DNA of 64,000 nucleotides from Cryptosporangium minutisporangium (lineage in GTDB: Bacteria; Actinomycetota; Actinomycetes; Mycobacteriales; Cryptosporangiaceae): NCBI RefSeq assembly GCF_039536245.1, contig NZ_BAAAYN010000030.1, forward strand, positions 50,934-114,933. Direction: 5' to 3'. The notes beneath the pieces are model-generated. The model was not told the origin of the DNA. It saw only the letters and a list, made by a program, of their open reading frames with translations, and did not search any database. Positions 7,539 through 15,982 of the stretch are shown one piece after another (within the stretch, counting starts at the first letter, position 1; each line of letters opens with the position of its first letter). The translations under genes and the position numbers were made by a program.

Positions 7539-8156
7539 TCAGGCGCGCGGGGCGCCGGTGCGGCGGGCGTAGGCGCGGGCCGCCCGGGCTCGGTCACCGC
7601 ACCGCACGGAGCACCACTGCCGCCGACCCGAGCGCAGCAGGTACCGGATGCACGGCGGTGAGTCGCACGCGGCGAGCCGGGCGGCGTCCGGGCCGCTGAG
7701 CAGGTCCGCCGCGTCGGCCGCCAGGGTGCCGAGCGCATGGTCGACGATCTGGTCGGTGGGGTGCGTGGATCTCCGCGTGAAGCCCGTCGAGGAGTCCCAC
7801 CGCAGCAGAGCCGCGGTCGGGACCCGGCTGAGCGCCTCGTTGACGGCGTCCAGCGCCTCCGTCGAAGCCGGGTGGCCGTCGATCCGGGCCGCGATCAGCG
7901 CGCGCACGTGACCTCGGAGCGCGCGCAGCCGCCCGGCGCACACCTCCTGCAGCGCGGCGTCGTCCGGTGCGAGACCGCGCTCGACGAGCCACCGCGTCGC
8001 GTCCTCCGGAGTCCCCAGCAGATCGAGGCGCTGCCCACCGGGGAGAGCCACCGCGCTGTCGGCCAAGTCGAGGGCCGGGTGCTCGACGGCCCCGGGCGCG
8101 GGCGGAGGAGCGAGGTCGAGTAGTTCCACGGTTCTCACGGTACCGCTTGCCTTCAT
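7539..8156 (-). CDS. CGNR zinc-finger transcriptional regulator (ABATE domain)
   Basis: A 205-residue protein with an N-terminal ABATE-type stress domain and a C-terminal CGNR zinc finger: two cysteines in CDSPPC, then C in QWCSVRCGDRARAARAY, where the name-giving CGNR is CGDR. Such proteins are putative regulators of neighbouring genes. It is divergent from the MBL-fold gene, and an inverted repeat covers its own start codon (8154-8156), so autoregulation is likely. The GntR gene converges on it; about 100 bases separate their stops, with no clear terminator. Confidence 0.85.
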   Translation of the reverse strand: MKASGTVRTVELLDLAPPPAPGAVEHPALDLADSAVALPGGQRLDLLGTPEDATRWLVERGLAPDDAALQEVCAGRLRALRGHVRALIAARIDGHPASTEALDAVNEALSRVPTAALLRWDSSTGFTRRSTHPTDQIVDHALGTLAADAADLLSGPDAARLAACDSPPCIRYLLRSGRRQWCSVRCGDRARAARAYARRTGAPRA

Positions 8157-8203
8157 CCGTGACTAACACCTAGTGTCACGGATAACCCCATACGTATCCG
8201 TGA
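8155..8203. promoter_or_regulatory. Operator of the CGNR/MBL divergon
   Basis: ATCCGTGAC (8155-8163) and GTCACGGAT (8175-8183) form a perfect 9-bp inverted repeat with 11 bases between, and a third copy, ATCCGTGA, lies at 8196-8203. The first copy overlaps the CGNR start codon; the third ends 10 bases before the MBL-fold ATG. This is the expected layout for one regulator controlling both directions. Confidence 0.6.
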
Positions 8204-8213
8204 GGAGAACTCG

Positions 8214-8948
8214 ATGATCGTCAACGTCCGTCCCCTCGGTGGTCCCACCGCCCTGATCGAGTACGGCTCCCTGCGCCTGCTCACCGACCCGACGTTCGAC
8301 GCGCCGGGCGACTACCCGCTCCCCGACGGCCGGTTCCTCACCAAGACGACGCCTCCCCTCGCGAGCGCCGCCGACCTCGGGCGCCTCGACGTGGTCCTGC
8401 TCTCGCACGACCAGCACGCCGACAACCTCGACCACGCCGGCCGCGCGCTGCTCGGCGACGTACCGCTCACGCTCACGACCCGCGAGGGGGCCGCTCGTCT
8501 CGGCGGCTCGGTGCGGGGATTGGCGCCGTGGGAGGAGGTCACGCTGGAGGGCGACGTCGTCGTGACCGCCGTGCCGGCCCGGCACGGTCCCGAGGGCGCC
8601 GAGGCGGCACTGGGGGAGGTGACGGGCTTCGTCCTGACCGGCCAGGATCTCCCCACGGTCTACGTCAGCGGCGACAACGCGTCGTTGGAACTCGTCACGC
8701 AGATCGCCGAGCGGTTCGGGCCGGTCGACGTGGCCGTGCTCTTCGCCGGTGCGGTCCGTACGGTCTACTTCGACGGCTCGCTGCTCACGCTGGACAGCGC
8801 ACAGGCCGCCGAGGCGGCCACGATCCTCGGTGCGCGGCGGATCGTCCCGGTTCACTACGAGGGCTGGGGACACTTCACCGAGGGGTTCGCCACGCTGCGC
8901 GGCGCGTACGAGGCGGCCGGGCTCGGTGACCGTGTGCAGTGGAAATGA
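8214..8948 (+). CDS. MBL-fold metallo-hydrolase (UlaG-like)
   Basis: A 244-residue cytosolic protein with the metallo-beta-lactamase fold. Metal-site elements visible are LLSHDQHADNLD (the family HxHxDH appears as HDQHAD), PARHGPEG, SGDNAS and the C-terminal HYEGWGH. Similarity is to L-ascorbate-6-phosphate lactonase-like and N-acyl-phosphatidylethanolamine phospholipase D-like proteins; the substrate is unknown. ATG 8214 has GAGGAGAA 4 bases upstream. Divergent from the CGNR regulator through a shared operator region. Confidence 0.85.
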   Translation: MIVNVRPLGGPTALIEYGSLRLLTDPTFDAPGDYPLPDGRFLTKTTPPLASAADLGRLDVVLLSHDQHADNLDHAGRALLGDVPLTLTTREGAARLGGSVRGLAPWEEVTLEGDVVVTAVPARHGPEGAEAALGEVTGFVLTGQDLPTVYVSGDNASLELVTQIAERFGPVDVAVLFAGAVRTVYFDGSLLTLDSAQAAEAATILGARRIVPVHYEGWGHFTEGFATLRGAYEAAGLGDRVQWK

Positions 8949-8972
8949 CCTCGCGTATTGCGTCCACGTAAA

Positions 8973-8988
8973 GGTCTGAACGGAGACC
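8973..8988. promoter_or_regulatory. Candidate operator upstream of the glutamine-synthetase-like gene
   Basis: GGTCT (8973-8977) and AGACC (8984-8988) are a perfect inverted repeat with a 6-base spacer, flanked by CTCGCG (8950-8955) and CGCGAG (8993-8998). The site lies 69 bases before the TTG start of the ligase gene. FCD-type GntR operators commonly contain GGTC/GACC half-sites, so the regulator at 6.4-7.4 kb is a candidate. Confidence 0.35.
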
Positions 8989-9056
8989 ATTGCGCGAGAC
9001 GCCCGCACGTTCTACGTTGCGCCCAGCAGACGGAGCGCACCTAGGAGGCGGGTCGG

Positions 9057-10394
9057 TTGGATCTCGAACAGCTACGCGTGGAGATCGCCGGCGGGAAGGT
9101 CGACACCGTCGTGCTCGGCTTCACCGACATGCAGGGCCGCCTCCAGGGCAAGCGGCTGGACGCCGAGTACTTCCTCTCCGACGTGCTGGGTCACGCCGCC
9201 GAGGGATGTAACTACCTGCTGGCGGTGGACGTCGACATGAACACCGTCTCCGGTTACGCGATGAGCTCGTGGTCCACCGGCTACGGCGACTTCGTCCTCC
9301 GGCCCGACCTCAGCACGCTGCACCACATCCCGTGGCATCCCGGCAGCGTCGGCCTGCTCGCCGACCTGGAGTGGCACGACGGGTCGCCGGTGGTGGCCTC
9401 GCCGCGCCAGATTCTGCGCAAGCAAGCCGACCGGTTCGCCGAGCGGGGCTGGAAGGCCTACGCCGGCACCGAGCTGGAGTTCATCGTCTACAACGACTCC
9501 TACGAGGACGCCTGGAACGCCGACTACCGCAACCTCACCCCGGCGAACCAGTACAACAGCGACTACTCGCTGCTCGGCACCGCCCGGATCGAGCCGTTAC
9601 TGCGCCGGATCCGGCTGTCGATGTCCAGGGCCGGGCTGACCGTCGAGTCGGCGAAGGGCGAGTGCAACCTCGGCCAGCACGAGATCGCGTTCAAGTACGA
9701 CGAGGTCACCGCCGCCTGCGATCACCACGTGATCTACAAGAACGGCGCGAAGGAGATCGCGGCGCAGGGGAACGTCAGCATTACGTTCATGGCCAAGGTG
9801 AACGAGCGGGAGGGGAACTCCTGCCACATCCACCTGTCGCTGCGTGACTTCTCCGGCGCTCCGGTCTTCGCCGACGGTGAGGGCTTCTCGACGCTGTTCG
9901 AGCATTTCCTCGCCGGGCAGCTGAAGTACCTGGCGGAGTTGACGCTGCTGTTCGCGCCGAACATCAACTCGTACAAGCGGTACGCGGAGGGCAGCTTCGC
10001 GCCTACCGCGATCGCGTGGGGACGGGACAACCGCACCTGCGCGCTGCGCGTAGTGGGCCACGGCTTTGCGCTGCGGCCGGAGAACCGGGTGCCGGGCGCG
10101 GACGTCAACCCGTACCTGGCGTCGGCGGCGATGCTGGCCGCCGGGCTGGCGGGTATCAACGAGGAACTGCCGCTGGAGCCGGAGCTCGTCGGCAACGCGT
10201 ACGTCTCGGACGCGCCGAGGGTGCCCAAGACGCTGCGGGACGCACGCGAGGCGTTCGCCGGCTCGGCGCTGGCCCGGGAGGCCTTCGGTGACGACGTCGT
10301 CGACCACTACCTCAACGCCGCGGACGTCGAGCTGGCCGCGTTCGACGCCGCGGTGACCGACTGGGAGCTGCGCCGCGGCTTCGAGCGTCTGTAG
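9057..10394 (+). CDS. Glutamine synthetase family gamma-glutamyl ligase
   Basis: A 445-residue member of the type I glutamine synthetase superfamily: N-terminal beta-grasp (VLGFTDMQGRLQGKR), metal-site GTELEF, KGECNLGQHEI, the ATP/glutamate region GNSCHIHLSL and NRTCALRV. The adenylylation tyrosine loop of true GlnA is absent. In actinomycetes such GlnA-like paralogues gamma-glutamylate polyamines or ethanolamine rather than ammonia. TTG 9057 was chosen because AGGAGG lies 8 bases upstream and the family N-terminus fits. It leads an operon with an aldehyde dehydrogenase and an SDR, matching a gamma-glutamylated amine catabolic route. Confidence 0.9.
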   Translation: MDLEQLRVEIAGGKVDTVVLGFTDMQGRLQGKRLDAEYFLSDVLGHAAEGCNYLLAVDVDMNTVSGYAMSSWSTGYGDFVLRPDLSTLHHIPWHPGSVGLLADLEWHDGSPVVASPRQILRKQADRFAERGWKAYAGTELEFIVYNDSYEDAWNADYRNLTPANQYNSDYSLLGTARIEPLLRRIRLSMSRAGLTVESAKGECNLGQHEIAFKYDEVTAACDHHVIYKNGAKEIAAQGNVSITFMAKVNEREGNSCHIHLSLRDFSGAPVFADGEGFSTLFEHFLAGQLKYLAELTLLFAPNINSYKRYAEGSFAPTAIAWGRDNRTCALRVVGHGFALRPENRVPGADVNPYLASAAMLAAGLAGINEELPLEPELVGNAYVSDAPRVPKTLRDAREAFAGSALAREAFGDDVVDHYLNAADVELAAFDAAVTDWELRRGFERL

Positions 10395-10406
10395 ATCAGG
10401 AGCTTC

Positions 10407-11786
10407 ATGAGCACCAACACGCTGGACGCCGTCGGCGCCCACGACGTGGTCAACCCGGCGACCGCCGAGGTCGTCGCCTCCGTCCACCTGGCCTCGATCG
10501 AGGAGACCGACGCCGCGGTTTCCCGCGCGCGGGCCGCGTGGCCGGCCTGGCGGGACGTCGCTCCGGCCGACCGGGCGCGCCTTCTCCGGCGGTTCGCCGA
10601 CGTCGTGGACGCACATCTCGAGGAGCTGGCGCTGCTCGAGGTCCGCAACGCGGGGCACCCGATCGGCTCGGCGCGGTGGGAGGCGGGGAACGTCCGGGAC
10701 GTCCTGGAGTACTACGCGGCGGCGCCGGAGCGGAACTTCGGTAAGCAGATCCCGGTCGCCGGCGGCATCGACGTGACGTTCGCCGAACCGCTCGGCGTGG
10801 TGGGTGTCATCGTGCCGTGGAACTTCCCGATGCCGATCGCGGCGTGGGGCTTCGCGCCGGCGCTCGCTGCCGGGAACACCGTCGTGCTCAAACCCGCCGA
10901 GCTGACGCCGCTGACCGCGCTGCGGCTGGGCGAACTGGCCCTCGAAGCGGGTCTTCCGGAGGGTGTGTTCACCGTGCTGCCCGGCTCCGGGCGGGTCGCG
11001 GGTGAGCGACTGGTGCAGCACCCGGACGTCGCGAAGATCGTCTTCACCGGCTCGACGGCCGTCGGGCAGCACGTGATGTCCCAGTGCGCGTCGACGCTCA
11101 AGCGGGTCACGCTGGAGCTCGGCGGGAAGTCCGCGAACATCGTCTTCGCCGACGCCGACCTGGAGAAGGCCGCGGCGTCCGCGCCGGGTGGAGTGTTCGA
11201 CAACGCGGGGCAGGACTGCTGCGCGCGGTCGCGGATCCTGGTGCAGCGGTCGGTGTACGAGAAGTTCCTCTCGTTGCTGGAGCCCGCAGTGCGGGGAGTT
11301 CGGGTGGGCGACCCGAACTCGCCGGCCACCGAGATGGGGCCGCTGGTCAGCGCCGCACAGCGGGACCGGGTGGCGGGGTTCGTCGAGGGCGCCTCGGTGG
11401 CTTTCGCCGGGGAGGCGCCGGACGGTCCGGGCTTCTGGTTCCCGCCGACCGTGGTGCTGCCTTCCGGCCCGACCGACCGGATCGTCACCGAGGAGGTGTT
11501 CGGTCCTGTCGTCGTGGTGCTGCCGTTCGACGACGAGGACGACGCGGTGCGGATCGCGAACGACACGCTGTACGGGCTGTCCGGTTCGATCTGGACGCGC
11601 GACGTCGGCCGGGCGCTGCGGGTCGCGCGCGGCGTCGAGGCGGGCAACCTGAGCGTCAACTCCAACTCCTCGGTGCGCTACTCGACGCCGTTCGGCGGCT
11701 TCAAGCGCTCCGGGCTGGGTCGGGAACTCGGCCCGGACGCGCTGGCCGCGTTCACCGAGGTCAAGAACGTGTTCATTGCTGTCTGA
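10407..11786 (+). CDS. NAD(P)-dependent aldehyde dehydrogenase
   Basis: It oxidises an aldehyde to the carboxylic acid. The 459-residue protein carries N139 (PWNFP), the general base E237 (LELGGKS) and the nucleophile C271 in GQDCCARSR, with a second cysteine directly after it. ATG 10407 follows AGGAG by 5 bases and starts 12 bases after the ligase stop. In the proposed pathway it would oxidise a gamma-glutamyl amino-aldehyde (PuuC-like role). Substrate is inferred from context only. Confidence 0.92.
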   Translation: MSTNTLDAVGAHDVVNPATAEVVASVHLASIEETDAAVSRARAAWPAWRDVAPADRARLLRRFADVVDAHLEELALLEVRNAGHPIGSARWEAGNVRDVLEYYAAAPERNFGKQIPVAGGIDVTFAEPLGVVGVIVPWNFPMPIAAWGFAPALAAGNTVVLKPAELTPLTALRLGELALEAGLPEGVFTVLPGSGRVAGERLVQHPDVAKIVFTGSTAVGQHVMSQCASTLKRVTLELGGKSANIVFADADLEKAAASAPGGVFDNAGQDCCARSRILVQRSVYEKFLSLLEPAVRGVRVGDPNSPATEMGPLVSAAQRDRVAGFVEGASVAFAGEAPDGPGFWFPPTVVLPSGPTDRIVTEEVFGPVVVVLPFDDEDDAVRIANDTLYGLSGSIWTRDVGRALRVARGVEAGNLSVNSNSSVRYSTPFGGFKRSGLGRELGPDALAAFTEVKNVFIAV

Positions 11787-11812
11787 GATTCTGGGCGACG
11801 GAGGAACTCCGA

Positions 11813-12577
11813 ATGGAACGGCTGGCTGACCGGGTGGCGATCGTCACCGGTGGGGGGAGCGGTATCGGGCTGGCGACCGTGCGCCGGTTCGCGTCCGAGG
11901 GTGCACGGGTGGTGGTCGCGGACGTCGACTCGTCTGCCGGTGAGGCGGCGGCGAAGGAGGTCGACGGGATCTTCGTCCGTACCGACGTGACGTCGGAGTC
12001 GGACGTCGCGGCGATGGTCGGAGCCGCGGTGGACACGTACGGGCGGCTGGACATCGCGTTCAACAACGCGGGCATCTCCCCGCCGGACGACGACTCGATC
12101 CTCACCACCGGCCTGGACGCCTGGCGGAAGGTGCAGGAAGTCAACCTGACGTCGGTGTACCTGTGCTGCAAGGCGCAGATCCCGGTGATGCAGAAGCAGG
12201 GCAAGGGCTCGATCATCAACACCGCGTCGTTCGTCGCGCGGATGGGGGCGGCGACGTCGCAGATCTCCTACACCGCGTCCAAGGGCGGGGTGCTGGCGAT
12301 GTCGCGGGAGCTGGGCGTGCAGTTCGCGCGGGAGGGGATTCGGATCAACGCGATCTCGCCCGGGCCGGTGGACACGCCGCTGCTGCGGGAGCTGTTCGCC
12401 TCCGACCCGGAGCGGGCCGCGCGGCGGATGGTGCACATTCCGATGGGGCGGTTCGCGGAGGCGACCGAGATCGCGGCGGCGGTCGCGTTCTTGGCGTCCG
12501 ACGATTCGTCGTTCATCACGGCGAGCGAGTTCCTGGTCGACGGCGGCATCTCCGGCGCGTACGTAACCCCGCTCTAG
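11813..12577 (+). CDS. Short-chain dehydrogenase/reductase
   Basis: A 254-residue classical SDR: TGGGSGIG (12-19), NNAG (84-87), catalytic S139, Y153 and K157 (YTASK), and a C-terminal DGG. ATG 11813 has GGAGGAA 7 bases upstream and is 26 bases after the aldehyde dehydrogenase, so the three genes form one operon. Upstream sequence in the same frame is a spurious extension inside the previous gene. SDRs of this kind accompany GlnA-like ligases and aldehyde dehydrogenases in actinomycetes; the substrate is not predictable. Its TAG overlaps the TAG of the convergent Uma2 gene inside one CTAG. Confidence 0.92.
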   Translation: MERLADRVAIVTGGGSGIGLATVRRFASEGARVVVADVDSSAGEAAAKEVDGIFVRTDVTSESDVAAMVGAAVDTYGRLDIAFNNAGISPPDDDSILTTGLDAWRKVQEVNLTSVYLCCKAQIPVMQKQGKGSIINTASFVARMGAATSQISYTASKGGVLAMSRELGVQFAREGIRINAISPGPVDTPLLRELFASDPERAARRMVHIPMGRFAEATEIAAAVAFLASDDSSFITASEFLVDGGISGAYVTPL

Positions 12578-13146
12578 GGATAAAGCCGATCGACATCGAG
12601 GAAGTGCGGAAACGGCTGGTCGAGGCGGACTTTGCCGCGCTCGACCGCCGTCTCGACGTACTTCCCGCGATCGTTCAGCGCGAAGAGGTGGGCGACTGTC
12701 TCACCGTGATCGTCTTCGATGCGCCAATACTGCGGGATGCCGGCGGCGGCGAACTTTTCCGGCTTGATGACTCGGTCACGGAACATCGAGTCCGGCGAGA
12801 CGACCTCGATCGCTAGCGCCATATCCGGCGGAAAGCAGGTCGTCGTGTCTCTCCTGAGGGACGTGCCCGGCCGGAGTACCACGATGTCCGGCTCCGGTCG
12901 GTTGTGCTCGTCGATGCGAACAGTCATCTCGGTGAGGACTTTCCATTCCGGCGGTGCCGCGAATTCCAGCAGGTTCGCGAGGCGCCGGATCACGATCGAG
13001 TGAAACGCGCGCTGGGGAGACATCACGATAAGTGCTCCGTCGAGCACCTCACAGCGGCCGACCTCCTCGGGCACCAGGTCCAAGTCGTCGGCCGTCCACT
13101 GCCCCTGGGGAATGCGCATCCAGTCCGGAATCGCTTCGGCGCCCAT
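12574..13146 (-). CDS. Uma2 family (DUF820) nuclease-fold protein
   Basis: A 190-residue protein of the Uma2/DUF820 family, which has a PD-(D/E)XK restriction-endonuclease fold and is found in many copies in actinomycetes and cyanobacteria. The layout is typical: GQWTADDLDLVPE, CEVLDGALIVM, PEPDIVVL (the catalytic Asp region) and ALAIEVVSPDS (the E-x-S/K region). Biological role is unknown. Start ATG 13146 has AAGGAGG 6 bases upstream; in-frame extensions lack this. Its third codon positions are less GC-rich than those of its neighbours, hinting at transfer. A promoter with an internal palindrome lies upstream. Confidence 0.85.
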   Translation of the reverse strand: MGAEAIPDWMRIPQGQWTADDLDLVPEEVGRCEVLDGALIVMSPQRAFHSIVIRRLANLLEFAAPPEWKVLTEMTVRIDEHNRPEPDIVVLRPGTSLRRDTTTCFPPDMALAIEVVSPDSMFRDRVIKPEKFAAAGIPQYWRIEDDHGETVAHLFALNDRGKYVETAVERGKVRLDQPFPHFLDVDRLYP

Positions 13147-13223
13147 GGCGCCTCCTTCCGACGGCGTTCCGTCCCCATCGCCCATGCACGTCACTGTGCC
13201 TGAGCGGAGGACCCGACGCCACG

Positions 13224-13254
13224 ACCATAACACTCGTTGGTACGAGTAGGTCAA
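13224..13254 (-). promoter_or_regulatory. Uma2 promoter with an operator between -35 and -10
   Basis: Read on the minus strand, TTGACC (13254-13249) is followed after 18-19 bases by TTATGG/TATGGT (about 13230-13224). The interval holds a perfect inverted repeat ACTCGT-TGGT-ACGAGT (13232-13247). A repressor bound there would block RNA polymerase. Confidence 0.5.
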
Positions 13255-13272
13255 GGTATCGGGTCCGCCGAC

Positions 13273-14049
13273 TCAGGACGAGCGCTGGTAGGCGCGGAAG
13301 GCGCCCGCCGCAACGAAACCGAGCACCAGGGCGAGCACCGTGAGCTGGGCGGCGTCCCGGCCCACCAGGCCCCAGTCCGGGTTCGCCGACAGCGCCTCCC
13401 GGCTACCGGACGCCGCCCAGTCGAGCGGGTTCCACTTCGCCGCGGACGCCACCCACGACGGCATCAGCTCCGGCGCGATCATCACCGACGACAGGAACGA
13501 CAGCGGCAGCGTGAGGAACTGCGACAGGCCGATCAGCGCCTCCTGCGAGCGGAGCAGCAGCGCCAGCGCGTCCGACAAGCCGGTGAACGCGGCAGCGAGC
13601 AGGACCGCGAGTCCGATCGCGACCGGGACCCCGACCCAGCTGCCGGAGTACCGAACCCCCGCTACCCACGCGGCGCCGAAGACCAGCAGCCCGAGGATCA
13701 CCATGCTGATCCCCTGGTAGCAGACCGACGCAGCCACCAACGATCCGCGCCGGACCGGCGAACTCAACGTCCGTTCCATCACGCCGCGCTCGATGTCCTG
13801 GATGAACGTGGTGCCCGCCCAGTTCGCGACGAGCATCGCGGTCATCGCGACCACGCCCGGCGTGAGGTACGCCAGGTACGAGTCCTCGCCGAAGCCGGGC
13901 AGCTTCCCGATCGCGCTGAACACCGTGCCGAACAGCAGCAGCCAGACCAGCGGCTGGACGAGCGAGAACGCGAGGTAGACAGGTTGCCTGCGCAGCGTCC
14001 GGAGCGAACGGACGGTAAGTAACCCGGTCTGGGACAGCGCGAGCGTCAT
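13273..14049 (-). CDS. ABC-2 type transporter permease (DrrB-like)
   Basis: A 258-residue inner-membrane protein with about six hydrophobic helices and the ABC-2 signature near residues 80-110 (FIQDIERGVMERTLSSPVRR). It pairs with the upstream ATPase to form an exporter of the daunorubicin-resistance type. Its ATG overlaps the ATPase stop (ATGA, 14049-14046), showing tight coupling. The cargo cannot be read from sequence; drug or lipid export is typical of the family. Confidence 0.9.
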   Translation of the reverse strand: MTLALSQTGLLTVRSLRTLRRQPVYLAFSLVQPLVWLLLFGTVFSAIGKLPGFGEDSYLAYLTPGVVAMTAMLVANWAGTTFIQDIERGVMERTLSSPVRRGSLVAASVCYQGISMVILGLLVFGAAWVAGVRYSGSWVGVPVAIGLAVLLAAAFTGLSDALALLLRSQEALIGLSQFLTLPLSFLSSVMIAPELMPSWVASAAKWNPLDWAASGSREALSANPDWGLVGRDAAQLTVLALVLGFVAAGAFRAYQRSS

Positions 14050-15056
14050 GCCGCCACCTCGCTGCCCTCGACGTCGGTCGTAGCCCGGTACGCCCGGCCG
14101 GCGTAGCGCAGGTAGACGTCGTCCAGCGACGCGCGGCTGAGTCCCGCGCCGAGCAGGGGCACCCCGGCGCGCCGGAGCTCGGCGAGCGCGTCCGGCAGCA
14201 CGTCGGCCGCGTCCCGGGCCTGTGCGCGCAGACGAAGGCCGTCGCGTCGCACGTGGACCACGCCTGCGAGCTGCTCCAGCAGCGCGGCGGCGCGTCCGGT
14301 GTCGTCGGCGGTCTGGAGGTCGACCTGGACCGTGTCGCCGCCGAGGTCGGCCTTGAGCGCGGCCGGGTCTCCCTCGGCGACGACCTGGCCGCGGTCGACG
14401 ATCACCAGGTGGTCGGCCATCTGATCGGCCTCGTCCAGGTAGTGCGTGGTCAGGACGACGGTGAGCTGGCTGGTGCGGGTGAGCGCGGTGACCGTGGCCC
14501 AGAGCTGGGCCCGCGCCTCCGGGTCGAGGCCGGTGGTCGGCTCGTCCAGGAACAGCACCCGGGGTTGGTGCACCAGCCCCATTGCGACGTCGAGCTTGCG
14601 CTGCATGCCACCGGACCAGGTGCGGGTCAGCCGGTCGGCGGGCTCCTCGAGGCCGAACGCGGTGAGCAGCTCGGTGGTCCGCCGCGCCGCGGCCCGGCGC
14701 GACAGGCCGCGCAGCCGGGCGCTGAGCACCAGGTTCTCCCGGCCGGTCGCCATCTGGTCGAAGCCGGGGCGCTGCGAGACGTAGCCGATCGCGGCTCGGA
14801 CCGCGGCGGGCTGTCGCAGGACGTCGAGCCCGGCGATCTCGGCGGTACCACCGTCCGGGCGGCTGAGCGTGCTGAGGATCTTGACGGTGGTGGACTTACC
14901 GGCGCCGTTCGGGCCCAGCATCGCGAAGACGGAGCAGGGCGCGACCTGGAAGCTCACGCCCTTCAACGCATGGACGGCTCTGGCGCCGCGTCCGTAGGTC
15001 TTGGTCAGGTCGGTGGCGCGGATCGCTGGGCTCACCGCGCGGTCGTACTCGGGCAT
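14046..15056 (-). CDS. ABC transporter ATP-binding protein (DrrA-like)
   Basis: A 336-residue ATPase: Walker A GPNGAGKST, Q-loop YVSQRPGFDQ, signature WSGGMQRKLD, Walker B RVLFLDEPTTGLD and H-loop TTHYLDEAD, then a C-terminal domain of about 100 residues typical of DrrA-type exporters. ATG 15056 (MPEYDRAV) is preferred to the longer ORF because the extension is compositionally non-coding. It lies 164 bases downstream of the PadR gene in the same direction, so the exporter is probably under PadR control. Confidence 0.93.
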   Translation of the reverse strand: MPEYDRAVSPAIRATDLTKTYGRGARAVHALKGVSFQVAPCSVFAMLGPNGAGKSTTVKILSTLSRPDGGTAEIAGLDVLRQPAAVRAAIGYVSQRPGFDQMATGRENLVLSARLRGLSRRAAARRTTELLTAFGLEEPADRLTRTWSGGMQRKLDVAMGLVHQPRVLFLDEPTTGLDPEARAQLWATVTALTRTSQLTVVLTTHYLDEADQMADHLVIVDRGQVVAEGDPAALKADLGGDTVQVDLQTADDTGRAAALLEQLAGVVHVRRDGLRLRAQARDAADVLPDALAELRRAGVPLLGAGLSRASLDDVYLRYAGRAYRATTDVEGSEVAA

Positions 15057-15220
15057 GACGAACCCTTTCGGGGTCGACGGCCGAGCCGACGGAGGCGGCG
15101 ACGGTACCCTGAAGATGCGACTCTCGGGATCGTCGTCCGCTCCGGCGGGCTCGACTCGGGGATTCGGGATGGCCCTCGGTCCGGCGTTGGCGCGCCGGTC
15201 CGGGGGCCATGTCTGTCCTC

Positions 15221-15940
15221 TCAGCGGCTCTCCGGCGGCCTCACCTCCGACGACGCCTCGGCCCGGCGGGCGAGCTCGCCCAGGCCGGTGTCGAGCACCG
15301 GGAACTCGGCGCGGAGCTTCGCGTCGATCTCCTCGGGCGGCAGGCCGGCGGCGCGCAGCTCGTGGATCCGACGCCAGCCGTCGAGCCCGCTCAGCGTGCC
15401 GGTCTCGATGTCGTCCAGCAGGTCGCGCACGAACCGAATCTCCGCGTCGCGCATGGCCGCTTCGTACTCGGTCTCCAGCACGAAGATTCGCGGAAAGCCG
15501 GCCAGCGCGCTCCGGACCGCTTCGCACGACCGCGCGGCGAGCGTCAGCGTGTCCAGCCGCAGGCGCAGCAGCCGTACGGCGTCGTCCACCGGCAGCGCAC
15601 CCAGCAATGAGAGCGCGGCCTCGAACTGGGTGTACTCCTTGGCGGGGCGGGCCACCAGCTCGCTGAGCCAGTCCTCGACCTCCCGGTGGCCGGCCTCGGT
15701 GATCGCGTAGACCGTGCGCTCGGGGCGACGGCCCGCACGGGAAGTCTCCTGCGCCTCGATCAACCCGTGGCGCTGCAACGCTTCGATGACGGAGTACAGC
15801 GAGCCGTAATTGAGCTTGATGCTGTCGTCCTTGTGCCGCTCCCGCAGCGTCGAGGAGATCTCGTACGGGTGCATCGGGCGTTCCTGGAGCAGCGTGAGCG
15901 CGGCGAGGGCCAAGGGGTTCGAGACCCGGCGACGCACCAT
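15221..15940 (-). CDS. PadR family transcriptional regulator
   Basis: A 239-residue winged-helix repressor: N-terminal PadR domain (NPLALAALTLLQERPMHPYE, GSLYSVIEALQRHGLI, RTVYAITEAG) and a C-terminal effector/dimerisation domain. PadR proteins usually repress an adjacent multidrug exporter until a toxic ligand binds, which fits the ABC genes downstream. ATG 15940 has GGAGG 5 bases upstream. A palindrome 16 bases upstream is the likely autoregulatory operator. Confidence 0.92.
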   Translation of the reverse strand: MVRRRVSNPLALAALTLLQERPMHPYEISSTLRERHKDDSIKLNYGSLYSVIEALQRHGLIEAQETSRAGRRPERTVYAITEAGHREVEDWLSELVARPAKEYTQFEAALSLLGALPVDDAVRLLRLRLDTLTLAARSCEAVRSALAGFPRIFVLETEYEAAMRDAEIRFVRDLLDDIETGTLSGLDGWRRIHELRAAGLPPEEIDAKLRAEFPVLDTGLGELARRAEASSEVRPPESR

Positions 15941-15956
15941 GACCGCCTCCTCCAAT

Positions 15957-15982
15957 CCGAATACTCGACTCAGAGTACTCGG
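15957..15982. promoter_or_regulatory. Candidate PadR operator
   Basis: CCGAATACTC (15957-15966) and GAGTACTCGG (15973-15982) form a 10-bp inverted repeat with one mismatch and a 6-base spacer. It lies directly upstream of padR and covers the last codons and stop of the C26 gene. Confidence 0.5.
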
